A DNA stretch of 8,773 nt, from positions 1 through 8,773 of the forward strand of contig CAIXNQ010000169.1 of the NCBI GenBank assembly GCA_903920835.1, written 5' to 3'. Every line of letters begins with the position of its first letter. Position 1 is the first letter of the stretch. The DNA is from an uncultured Bacteroidota bacterium (lineage in GTDB: Bacteria > Bacteroidota > Bacteroidia > Flavobacteriales > Flavobacteriaceae). Shown piece by piece: positions 1-5,212 of the stretch. A program made the position numbers and the translations under genes. The notes beneath the pieces were generated by a model. That model searched no databases. It saw nothing but the letters and a program-made list of their open reading frames with translations, and had not been told where the DNA came from.

Positions 1-174
1 AATGAACAAAAATTTTATTAAATAGATATAATTCTCGAATACAAATCGAAATATTGATAATATTTCAAATCTTTATAAATTTAAGTTTATAATATTTAGC
101 TATATGTTAAATAGAAATTTACTTACGATTCATAATAGTATTTAACCATTAGACTTTGGTAATTTTAAGTACCC

Positions 175-220
175 AAAAAACTATTTTTTTATAGGATAAA
201 TCATAAAAAAAACTATTTTT
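175..220. repeat. 14-nt direct repeat, two copies
   Basis: AAAAAACTATTTTT occurs at 175-188 and again at 207-220, 32 nt apart, directly upstream of the lipoprotein gene. It may be a small local duplication that included a promoter box, since the second copy overlaps the candidate -7 element. In so A+T-rich a context chance is a real alternative. Confidence 0.4.
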
Positions 221-221
221 G
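214..221 (+). promoter_or_regulatory. Candidate -7 promoter box of the lipoprotein gene
   Basis: TATTTTTG fits the Bacteroidota -7 consensus TAnnTTTG and lies 16 nt before the ATG at 238, implying a very short leader. No good TTG is visible at the -33 position, so the match is one-sided. Confidence 0.3.
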
Positions 222-237
222 TGCTTTAAATAATTTT

Positions 238-957
238 ATGATGAAAAAAACAATCTCATTACTTACTATATTTATATTATTAGCCTCTTGTTCAAACGAT
301 GTAAAGTTTAACGACCCAGGATTTCAAGTCTATAAAAACAACACTTTAATAAAACCAACTAATGTAGTTGCTTATAAATCTGTATCAACTGGAGTTGTGA
401 GTATTCAAGCATCTACCGATGTTGAAAACATTTCGATGTTAATTACGAATTCTTATGTTGGTTCTTATTATTTAGGAACAAGTAATTCAAACACTTTAGC
501 AACCTATAATTCTGTTAGTAATGGTGTAATTTACAATTATTCAACTACTCCCAAAAGAGGTTCTATTAATAGAATATCAAGCATTGTAACTCCAGGTAGT
601 GGATATACATCTAGTTCAGCAGCTCAAACAACAACAACGGGTGGTGGAACAGGTTTAGTAGTATTGACTACTGCTAGTAATGGAATTGTGACTAGTGCAA
701 AAATTGTCACACCTGGTAACAATTATTTTCCAGGGGATTTAGTTACAATTAATGGTGGAAACAATCAAGCTTCATTTTATGTTGAAAATACTGTAGGAAC
801 CAATGGCGTAATAACAATTACAGACAGTTCTAACGGGACCATTTCGGGCTCATTCAAATTTAATGCTTTAAACACCGACACTTCATTAACTTCACCTGAT
901 GTTTTAAATTTTACAAATGGTGCATTTTATAAAATTCCATTAATTTCAATGCCCTAA
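238..957 (+). CDS. Putative lipoprotein, DUF6252-like, with inserted Gly/Ser-rich repeats
   Basis: A 239-residue exported lipoprotein of unknown function. The N-terminus has MMKK, a hydrophobic stretch (about residues 5-16) and the lipobox LLASC with the lipidated cysteine at residue 18. The following SND resembles the acidic surface-export signals described in Bacteroidota lipoproteins, but weakly. The body is Ser/Thr/Asn/Gly-rich and predicted all-beta. Segments at about 63-103 (GSYYLGTSNSN) and 187-233 (GVITITDSSNGTISGSFKF, then TNGAFYKIPL) resemble from memory the DUF6252 family of Bacteroidota lipoproteins. Between them, about 113-183, lie two copies of an IVTPGxxY-type repeat (VTPGSGYTS, VTPGNNYFPGD) like beta repeats of surface and tail proteins. 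Tandem ATG codons at 238 and 241 make the exact start uncertain by one residue. A strong terminator follows, so it is probably a single-gene unit. Confidence 0.75.
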   Translation: MMKKTISLLTIFILLASCSNDVKFNDPGFQVYKNNTLIKPTNVVAYKSVSTGVVSIQASTDVENISMLITNSYVGSYYLGTSNSNTLATYNSVSNGVIYNYSTTPKRGSINRISSIVTPGSGYTSSSAAQTTTTGGGTGLVVLTTASNGIVTSAKIVTPGNNYFPGDLVTINGGNNQASFYVENTVGTNGVITITDSSNGTISGSFKFNALNTDTSLTSPDVLNFTNGAFYKIPLISMP

Positions 958-980
958 ATTAATAGGATTTAACGATTTTC

Positions 981-1010
981 AAAACCATCTCTATTGAGAT
1001 GGTTTTTTTT
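981..1010 (+). terminator. Rho-independent terminator after the lipoprotein gene
   Basis: AAAACCATCTC (981-991) pairs with GAGATGGTTTT (996-1006) around a 4-nt loop. A T run (to 1010) follows, 24 nt after the lipoprotein stop. The upstream A run gives partial symmetry, but the only convincing user is the plus-strand lipoprotein gene. Confidence 0.85.
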
Positions 1011-1048
1011 ATTTTCAACTTAATAAGATTAATTTAACTTGTTTATAG

Positions 1049-1077
1049 TTGTTTAGAATAAAAAACAACTACATTTG
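1049..1077 (+). promoter_or_regulatory. Promoter of the RRM RNA-binding protein gene
   Basis: TTG (1049-1051), an 18-nt spacer and TACATTTG (1070-1077) match the Bacteroidota TTG ... TAnnTTTG promoter closely. The predicted transcription start is about 1082-1085, leaving a leader of roughly 15-18 nt before the ATG at 1100. An inverted repeat AGTTGTTT (1047-1054)/AAACAACT (1063-1070) spans the gap between the two boxes. Confidence 0.65.
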
Positions 1078-1099
1078 TTAAATATTTAAAATAGTACTT

Positions 1100-1444
1100 A
1101 TGAACATTTTTGTTGGAAGTCTTCCATTCAGTATTGAGGAAGCAGATTTAAGAGAGTCTTTCGAGGCTTATGGTGCAGTTGATTCTGTAAAAATTATTAC
1201 AGATAAATTTACTGGAAGAAGTAAAGGATTCGGTTTTGTTGAAATGCCAAATGATAGCGAAGCTCAAAAAGCAATTGACGAATTGAACGGGGCAACTGTT
1301 CAGGGGCGTGCAATTGTTGTAAATAAATCAGAACCAAAACCAGAAGGAGAAAGAAGAAGCTTTAACAACAACCGTGGAGGTGATTCACGTGGAGGTTTCA
1401 GCGGCGGAAACAACCGTGGTGGAGGAAACAGAGGAGGATACTAA
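1100..1444 (+). CDS. RRM-domain RNA-binding protein with RGG tail
   Basis: A 114-residue cytoplasmic single-stranded RNA-binding protein. One RNA recognition motif fills residues 2-77, with RNP2 as IFVGSL (3-8) and RNP1 as KGFGFVEM (42-49), including the aromatic residues that stack on RNA bases. Residues 79-114 form a low-complexity basic tail rich in Arg, Gly and Asn (NNNRGG, RGGF, NNRGG, NRGGY) that ends in Tyr. This is the common single-RRM design of Bacteroidota and cyanobacterial Rbp proteins, which are linked to post-transcriptional control and sometimes cold response; the target RNAs here are unknown. A well-matched promoter precedes it and a terminator follows, so it is monocistronic. 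The start is fixed by the RRM's first beta strand beginning at residue 2. Function as an RNA binder is very likely; the physiological role is inference. Confidence 0.93.
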   Translation: MNIFVGSLPFSIEEADLRESFEAYGAVDSVKIITDKFTGRSKGFGFVEMPNDSEAQKAIDELNGATVQGRAIVVNKSEPKPEGERRSFNNNRGGDSRGGFSGGNNRGGGNRGGY

Positions 1445-1461
1445 AATCTTTATTTTGTTGT

Positions 1462-1521
1462 GAAGTAGTTTTACTTCTAAAAAAATTAAAAACCATTCAA
1501 ACATTAGTTCGAATGGTTTTT
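1462..1521 (+). terminator. Terminator after the RRM gene, with a small hairpin before it
   Basis: AAAAACCATTC (1488-1498) pairs with GAATGGTTTTT (1511-1521) around a 12-nt loop, and the T run continues to about 1523. A smaller hairpin, GAAGTA (1462-1467)/TACTTC (1472-1477) with a 4-nt loop, precedes it just after the stop codon. The main stem is a good rho-independent terminator. Confidence 0.75.
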
Positions 1522-1598
1522 TTGTTTTCAATCATCAGTAATGAATTACTTTTAATAAAAACCACAAATTGGTAATCAATTTCTAAATTCCAGTTTTG

Positions 1599-1625
1599 TA
1601 TATTTGTTTCGTTGTTTTAAACAAC
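1599..1625 (+). promoter_or_regulatory. Candidate -7 box and adjacent palindrome upstream of scoB
   Basis: TATATTTG (1599-1606) fits the TAnnTTTG box, but no well-placed TTG is seen upstream, so the -33 part is weak. Just downstream, where transcription should start, lies the 15-bp palindrome GTTGTTT-T-AAACAAC (1611-1625). This could be an operator or a 5'-leader hairpin. The leader would be about 40 nt, ending in an A-rich stretch before the ATG. Confidence 0.4.
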
Positions 1626-1652
1626 AACTTGTAATCGATATAAAAAAATAAA

Positions 1653-2309
1653 ATGCTCAGTAAAGAAGATATTGCCAAAAGAATAGCCAAAGAAGTAAAA
1701 GACGGCTATTATGTAAACCTCGGAATCGGCATTCCGACACTGGTTGCTAATTATGTGCAACCTAATATTTCAGTAGAATTTCAAAGTGAAAACGGCGTTT
1801 TAGGCATGGGTCCTTTTCCGTTTGAAGGCGAAGAAGATGCCGATTTAATAAATGCCGGAAAGCAAACCATCACTACGCTGCCCGGCGCAAGTTTTTTTGA
1901 TTCAGCATTTAGTTTCGGAATGATTCGTGGGCAACACGTAGATTTAACTATACTTGGCGCCATGGAAGTTTCTGAAAATGGCGACATTGCTAATTGGAAA
2001 ATCCCGGGCAAAATGGTCAAAGGAATGGGCGGCGCTATGGATCTCGTAGCCTCTGCCGACAATATTATTGTAGCCATGATGCACGTAAACAAAGCCGGCG
2101 AAAGCAAAATATTAAAACAATGTAGTCTGCCATTAACCGGCGTTGGCTGCGTTAAAAAAGTGGTCACAGAGCTAGCTGTTCTTGAAGTAACCCCCAATGG
2201 TTTTAAACTTTTAGAACGTGCTCCAGGAGTTTCTGTGGAGCATATTATTGCCGCCACCGAAGCCCATTTAATCATTGAAGGCGACATTCCTGAAATGGAA
2301 ATTGCATAA
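1653..2309 (+). CDS. scoB: 3-oxoacid CoA-transferase, subunit B
   Basis: The B (beta) subunit of a family I CoA-transferase (succinyl-CoA:acetoacetate or acetate:acetoacetyl-CoA type), which moves CoA between carboxylic acids in ketone-body and fatty-acid metabolism. The 218-residue length is normal for a separate B subunit. Diagnostic segments are NLGIGIPTLVANY (22-34) and SENGVLGMGPFP (45-56). E46 in the SENG motif matches the glutamate that forms the glutamyl-CoA thioester. Further conserved segments are DLTILGAMEV and the glycine-rich KMVKGMGGAMDLV. The enzyme needs an A subunit, normally encoded next door, yet none lies within the window on either side: the flanks are the RRM gene and rlmI, both separated by terminators. 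Substrate preference cannot be read from sequence. The symbol could equally be atoA or pcaJ-like; scoB is the usual name in this phylum. Confidence 0.92.
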   Translation: MLSKEDIAKRIAKEVKDGYYVNLGIGIPTLVANYVQPNISVEFQSENGVLGMGPFPFEGEEDADLINAGKQTITTLPGASFFDSAFSFGMIRGQHVDLTILGAMEVSENGDIANWKIPGKMVKGMGGAMDLVASADNIIVAMMHVNKAGESKILKQCSLPLTGVGCVKKVVTELAVLEVTPNGFKLLERAPGVSVEHIIAATEAHLIIEGDIPEMEIA

Positions 2310-2350
2310 AATTATTGTTCAGCACAAAATTAAGTGTGTTTTTAATCTAT

Positions 2351-2410
2351 AAACCATTAAGAAATTAAAGGTCATTAAAACTTAATGCTACTAAATTTCT
2401 TAATGGTTTT
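2351..2410 (+). terminator. Long stem-loop terminator after scoB with an inner hairpin
   Basis: AAACCATTAAGAAATT (2351-2366) pairs perfectly with its complement at 2394-2409, and the sequence runs into TTTT. The 27-nt loop holds a second hairpin, CATTAA (2373-2378)/TTAATG (2382-2387). The stem is 16 bp but A+T-rich. Its place, 42 nt after the scoB stop and 110 nt before rlmI, suggests it separates the two genes. Confidence 0.6.
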
Positions 2411-2519
2411 GATTTCAATTCCTATTCACTTTTAAAAACATGCTATTGTAGAACCTCAATTTTATGTTTTATTTTATCTCAAAATCTGCATTTATTACCC
2501 TACTATTTAAATCAAAAAC

Positions 2520-3689
2520 ATGAGTTTTCCTAAAGTAATTTTAAAACCCGGCAAAGAAAAATCTTTACAGCGAAGACACCCTTGGGTTTTTAGTGGTGCT
2601 GTTTATGGCGTGAGTCAAGAAATTGAAGACGGCGAAATTGTGACTGTAACCGACAGCAAAGGAATCCATTTAGGCACTGGCTATTTTAGCGATAAAGGCA
2701 GCATAGTGGTTCGGATTCTTGCTTTTGATAGCGAACCTTTTGATGCTGATTTTTGGCACAAAAGACTTCAAGCTGCTTGGGATTTAAGACTTCAATTAAT
2801 CGACATTGAGACCACCAATGCCTTTAGAGTTATTCATGGCGAAGGCGACGGAATTCCGGGATTGATTATTGATTATTACGACAAAAACTGGGTTATTCAA
2901 GCCCATTCTACTGGAATTTTTAATCAAATAGAACAGATTTCGGCAGCGATTCAGAATCATTTTGCGCCGTTTTGCGAGACTATTTATTGCAAAAGCAGCA
3001 GCACTTTGCCCCACACCGGAACCGATTTTTTCTTGTTTGGCAGCAAAACCGAAACCATGGCTCAAGAAAACAATATTAAGTTTATTGTAAACTGGGTCGA
3101 AGGTCAAAAAACGGGCTTCTTTCTTGACCAACGCGACAACAGAAAGCTACTCGCCCATTATGCCAAAAACAGAAAAGTGCTCAACACCTTTTGTTATACG
3201 GGTGGTTTTTCTATCTATGCCATGAGTGCGCAGGCAAGCCTAGTAACTTCGGTAGATATTTCTGAAAAAGCGGTCGATTTAGCGACCAAAAATATGGAAC
3301 TCAATTTTGCCAATTCCAATCATAATGCTGTGGCTGCCGATGTTTTTCAGTTTTTGAAAGAGCATGACCAAATGTATGATTTAATAGTGCTCGACCCACC
3401 CGCTTTTGCCAAAAGCATCAAGAGTAAACACACCGCCACTCAGGCCTACAAACGGTTAAACATTGCCGGAATGAAGGCGTTGTCGAGCAAAGGGATATTG
3501 TTTACGTTTTCCTGCTCGCAGGTCATTGACGAAACTTTGTTTTATAACACCGTTGCCGCCGCCGCCATCGAAAGTGGCAGAAAAATTAGAGTGCTACACA
3601 AACTCACCCAAGGACCCGACCACCCAGTGAACATTTATCACCCGGAGGGTGCCTACTTAAAAGGTTTGGTGCTGTATGTGGAGGAGTGA
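2520..3689 (+). CDS. rlmI: Class I SAM-dependent 23S rRNA (cytosine-5) methyltransferase, RlmI-like
   Basis: A 389-residue protein colinear with E. coli RlmI (about 396 residues), the SAM-dependent enzyme that makes m5C1962 in 23S rRNA. An N-terminal PUA domain (about 1-75) opens with LKPGKEKSLQRRHPWVFSGA (8-27). A central part includes FRVIHGEGDGIPGLIID (102-118) and GQKTGFFLDQRDNR (195-208), hallmarks of the RlmI/YccW family. The C-terminal Rossmann methyltransferase has SAM motif I at LNTFCYTGGF (221-230), an acidic residue after strand 2 in VDIS (245-248), the LDPPAFAKS motif (291-299) and FSCS (330-333), with C332 in the place of a conserved cysteine. Family membership is certain. That the modified base is the same as in E. 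coli is inferred. The ATG at 2520 fits the family N-terminus. No clear promoter or terminator was found for it. Confidence 0.9.
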   Translation: MSFPKVILKPGKEKSLQRRHPWVFSGAVYGVSQEIEDGEIVTVTDSKGIHLGTGYFSDKGSIVVRILAFDSEPFDADFWHKRLQAAWDLRLQLIDIETTNAFRVIHGEGDGIPGLIIDYYDKNWVIQAHSTGIFNQIEQISAAIQNHFAPFCETIYCKSSSTLPHTGTDFFLFGSKTETMAQENNIKFIVNWVEGQKTGFFLDQRDNRKLLAHYAKNRKVLNTFCYTGGFSIYAMSAQASLVTSVDISEKAVDLATKNMELNFANSNHNAVAADVFQFLKEHDQMYDLIVLDPPAFAKSIKSKHTATQAYKRLNIAGMKALSSKGILFTFSCSQVIDETLFYNTVAAAAIESGRKIRVLHKLTQGPDHPVNIYHPEGAYLKGLVLYVEE

Positions 3690-3695
3690 GTTTTT

Positions 3696-3726
3696 AATTA
3701 TGAATTGTGAATTGTGAGTTTTTTTT
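3696..3726. repeat. Dispersed AATTGTGAATT-type intergenic motif, copy 1
   Basis: Just after the rlmI stop the sequence runs AATTATG-AATTGTG-AATTGTG-AG and then a T run, an 8/7-nt quasi-tandem. AATTGTGAATTGTGA (3703-3717) differs by one base from the 15-mer found at 5157-5171 and, inverted, at 6300-6314. It lies between the convergent rlmI and RAYT genes, and the T run could help end transcription. Confidence 0.55.
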
Positions 3727-3785
3727 GCAGAATTGTTTTTTATTAAAAATCGTGGTTTTGAGTTGAATTATTTAAACTGTAAGAC

Positions 3786-3821
3786 CGACAGCTTTTGTCG
3801 ATATTTCAAACTTTGAAAAAG
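3786..3821. repeat. Small hairpin and degenerate REP half-arm 3' of the RAYT gene
   Basis: CGACA (3786-3790)/TGTCG (3796-3800) form a short hairpin. Immediately after it, TTTCAAACTTTGAAAAAG (3804-3821) resembles the REP half-arm TTTCAAACTTTGACAAAG at 4853-4870 with one mismatch. It lies 8 nt from the RAYT stop codon, so repeats appear on both sides of the transposase gene. Confidence 0.4.
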
Positions 3822-3828
3822 TAGTATT

Positions 3829-4497
3829 TTAAAAGTCAAAATCAAATTTCGGAGGATGTTTGTGCGAATAAATAAAATTTTCTACCCCCCCAAAGCAGTT
3901 AATTACCTCTTCCCGATTTAAATTTGTCTTAGAATTTGATAAAATAGATTTATAAGAAGAAAACCTAAAGGTCTCAAAATTTTGTTTTATTTCTATTGGA
4001 TTCAAATGAATATAAATAATCAAATTTTTAAAATAATCTTCTGTATCTATTCGTTTTCTTTTGAAAGGAGATTCTAATAAAGGACCGTGTCTATTGATAA
4101 CTTTATTATAAGCTTGGCTATAGCTACTTATGAATTTTCCGATTTGTTTGCTAACTATGGAATCAAAAGAATGCAGCCCTTTTACTTGTTTATTACTTTT
4201 GTCAAAGTTTGAATTTCCTTGATCACCTTTGTCAAAGTTTGGAACTTTGACAAAGTGGTTTGAGTCTTTGACAAACATTTTTAATTGCTCCTCACTTTTA
4301 ACACGAATTAAAAAATGAAAATGATTTGGCATTAAACAATAAGCAAATACATCGCAAAATGGATTTAAATAGTAAGCAAATTTCGTCAGAAAAAACAGGT
4401 AGTTTTCTTCGTTACAAAATATTCTGCCACTATTAATTCCCCTATTATAGATATGATAATAGGCTTCTGGTACTAATATTTCATTTCTAATATTCAT
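3829..4497 (-). CDS. REP-associated tyrosine transposase (RAYT), Y1/HUH family
   Basis: A 222-residue single-domain HUH endonuclease of the IS200/IS605-like Y1 transposase superfamily, RAYT branch. RAYTs nick single-stranded REP hairpins through a 5'-phosphotyrosine and are thought to spread REP sequences. YYHIYNRG (13-20) is the family's first strand motif. The metal-binding HUH motif is NHFHF (58-62; H59, H61) within CLMPNHFHFLIRV. The catalytic tyrosine is Y130 in SSYSQAYNK (124-132). The later family segments RHGPLLESPFKRKRID (136-151) and IYIHLNPIE (161-169) are intact, as is the end motif CFGGVENFI (201-209), so the protein looks full length and active. Residues 75-101, between HUH and Tyr, are encoded largely by REP sequence. 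No insertion-sequence ends are apparent, which supports RAYT over a complete IS200 element. REP copies also occupy its 5' leader from 33 nt upstream, suggesting autoregulation. The A-rich leader and ATG at 4497 fit. Confidence 0.9.
   Translation of the reverse strand: MNIRNEILVPEAYYHIYNRGINSGRIFCNEENYLFFLTKFAYYLNPFCDVFAYCLMPNHFHFLIRVKSEEQLKMFVKDSNHFVKVPNFDKGDQGNSNFDKSNKQVKGLHSFDSIVSKQIGKFISSYSQAYNKVINRHGPLLESPFKRKRIDTEDYFKNLIIYIHLNPIEIKQNFETFRFSSYKSILSNSKTNLNREEVINCFGGVENFIYSHKHPPKFDFDF
4196..4275. repeat. REP palindrome and half-copies inside the RAYT coding sequence
   Basis: Three repeat pieces lie within the RAYT gene. CTTTTGTCAAAGTTTGAA (from 4196) is a half copy. CTTTGTCAAAGTT (4227-4239), TGG and AACTTTGACAAAG (4243-4255) form a full palindrome, one base off the external consensus (4242). 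CTTTGACAAA (4266-4275) is another fragment. On the coding strand they read as NSNFDKS, FVKVPNFDKG and FVKDS (residues 95-101, 82-91 and 75-79), with no frame disruption. Confidence 0.85.
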
Positions 4498-4530
4498 TAT
4501 ATTGTCGTTTTTTTTCTTTTTAAACCTTTG

Positions 4531-4619
4531 GAACCTTTGTCAAAGTTTGAAACTTTGAAACCTTTGTCAAACTTTGAAACTTTGAAACCTTTGTCAAAGT
4601 TTGAAACTTTGACAAAGGT
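4531..4619. repeat. REP cluster in the RAYT 5' leader: 27-bp tandem plus full palindrome
   Basis: Three head-to-tail 27-nt units (4531-4557, 4558-4584, 4585-4611) each contain CCTTTGTCAAAGTTTGAAAC; the middle unit has C for G at 4572. The last unit is completed to a perfect 33-bp palindrome at 4587-4619, with arm ACCTTTGTCAAAGTTT, a central G and the complementary arm. A partial CCTTTG lies just outside at 4525-4530. Each arm also contains the small palindrome CTTTG-T-CAAAG, so alternative hairpins are possible. The cluster begins 33 nt upstream of the RAYT start codon on its 5' side. Confidence 0.9.
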
Positions 4620-4663
4620 CAAGAATGTTTAAGAAAAAATCAAAAAAGTTGAGAAATTACTCA

Positions 4664-5060
4664 CTACCCTTTCAAAAACCCATATACATAAACCATAGGT
4701 TCTGTTTTTTTATTACAAGTACTTTCAGGTTGTTTCAATTTCCAGAGTTCTCGACCTGCATCAAAAACAACGGTGGCGGAAAACTAAAGTTTAAAAACCT
4801 TTGTCAAAGTTTGAAACTTTGACAAAGGTTTTAAACTTTGACAAAGGTGACGTTTCAAACTTTGACAAAGGTGTTGATGAAAACAAATCTACTGTTTGTT
4901 CTTGCTTGATTTTCCCTTTGATAATCTGTCTCATGAAGTTGCTCTCAAACTTTTCTTTGGCATCGACTTCTTCTTCGGTAAAGTGATTCAGTGGTTGGTG
5001 CCAAACTTGCTTTGAATATTGGTGTTAAACAACGTAAACGCCAAATAATCATTTTGAAAT
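4664..5060 (-). pseudogene. Decayed gene split by REP copies; family not recognised
   Basis: Two coding-like fragments on the minus strand flank the REP cluster at 4794-4872. The upstream one is open from 5024 down to 4794 and reads ... NHFTEEEVDAKEKFESNF ... MRQIIKGKIKQEQTVDLFSS before running through REP sequence (TPLSKFET, SPLSKFKT, FVKVSNFDKGF) to TAA at 4791-4793. The downstream one is open from 4783 to 4667 and reads FSATVVFDAGRELWKLKQ ... EPMVYVYGFLKG before TAG at 4664-4666. Further upstream, FQNDYLAFTLFNTNIQSKFG in another frame (about 5000-5060) may be a frameshifted continuation. None has a plausible start codon. The charged, helical amino-acid mix is unlike random A+T-rich translation. 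I infer one eroded gene interrupted by REPs, but two unrelated remnants are possible. Function unknown. Confidence 0.4.
4794..4872. repeat. REP cluster: perfect 39-bp palindrome plus two half-copies
   Basis: Arm AAAACCTTTGTCAAAGTTT (4794-4812), central G (4813) and the perfect complementary 19-nt arm (4814-4832) make the longest palindrome of the family. Two more right-hand arms follow in tandem: AAACTTTGACAAAGGT (4833-4848) and TTTCAAACTTTGACAAAGGT (4853-4872). The full copy could also act as a bidirectional terminator, since it is flanked by A and T runs. Confidence 0.9.
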
Positions 5061-5152
5061 TATCTGTCAGTTTACAATAAATAAATAGGAAATAAAAATT
5101 GATTACAGTCGTTGGTCTAAGTGATATCAATGCAATGACGAACTGCAAAGAA

Positions 5153-5191
5153 AATTAATTGTGAATTATGAGTTTTTAGTTTTTAGTTAAG
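5153..5191. repeat. Dispersed AATTGTGAATTATGA motif, copy 2, with TTTTTAG tandem
   Basis: AATTGTGAATTATGA lies at 5157-5171, followed by GTTTTTAGTTTTTAGTTAAG, a short TTTTTAG duplication. The same 15-mer is present inverted at 6300-6314. The two copies bracket the 5270-5968 gene and its flanking spacers. Confidence 0.6.
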
Positions 5192-5212
5192 GCGTTTAAA
5201 GATTCAAGTCAA

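Larger units (their letters stand above)
1..237. other. A+T-rich spacer upstream of the lipoprotein gene
   Basis: No reading frame with coding character is seen in either strand. The stretch is very A+T-rich with short chance inverted repeats, such as TATAAA/TTTATA at 74-79 and 86-91. The only items of note are a 14-nt direct repeat (175-188 and 207-220) and a possible -7 box just before the lipoprotein gene. Confidence 0.6.

Noticed and set aside
1781..2287. Long open frame opposite scoB
   Set aside because: It is the antisense shadow of a well-conserved enzyme gene; the same holds for the frames opposite rlmI, the 5270-5968 gene and lon.
3829..4497. Complete IS200/IS605 insertion sequence
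   Set aside because: No left and right ends with subterminal hairpins and no target-specific flank were found. The motifs and surrounding REPs fit a RAYT instead.
4531..4872. CRISPR array
   Set aside because: Repeats are palindromic, directly abutting or irregularly spaced, with no uniform unique spacers and no cas genes nearby.
4625..4986. Plus-strand small frames around the REP clusters
   Set aside because: They read through REP palindromes (NFDKG, KFETLTK) and the reverse strand of the decayed gene; composition is not protein-like and no start context is seen.
4945..5148. Minus-strand 67-codon frame
   Set aside because: It overlaps the decayed gene in a different frame, with a hydrophobic and Arg-rich random look. 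The neighbouring frames have better coding character.
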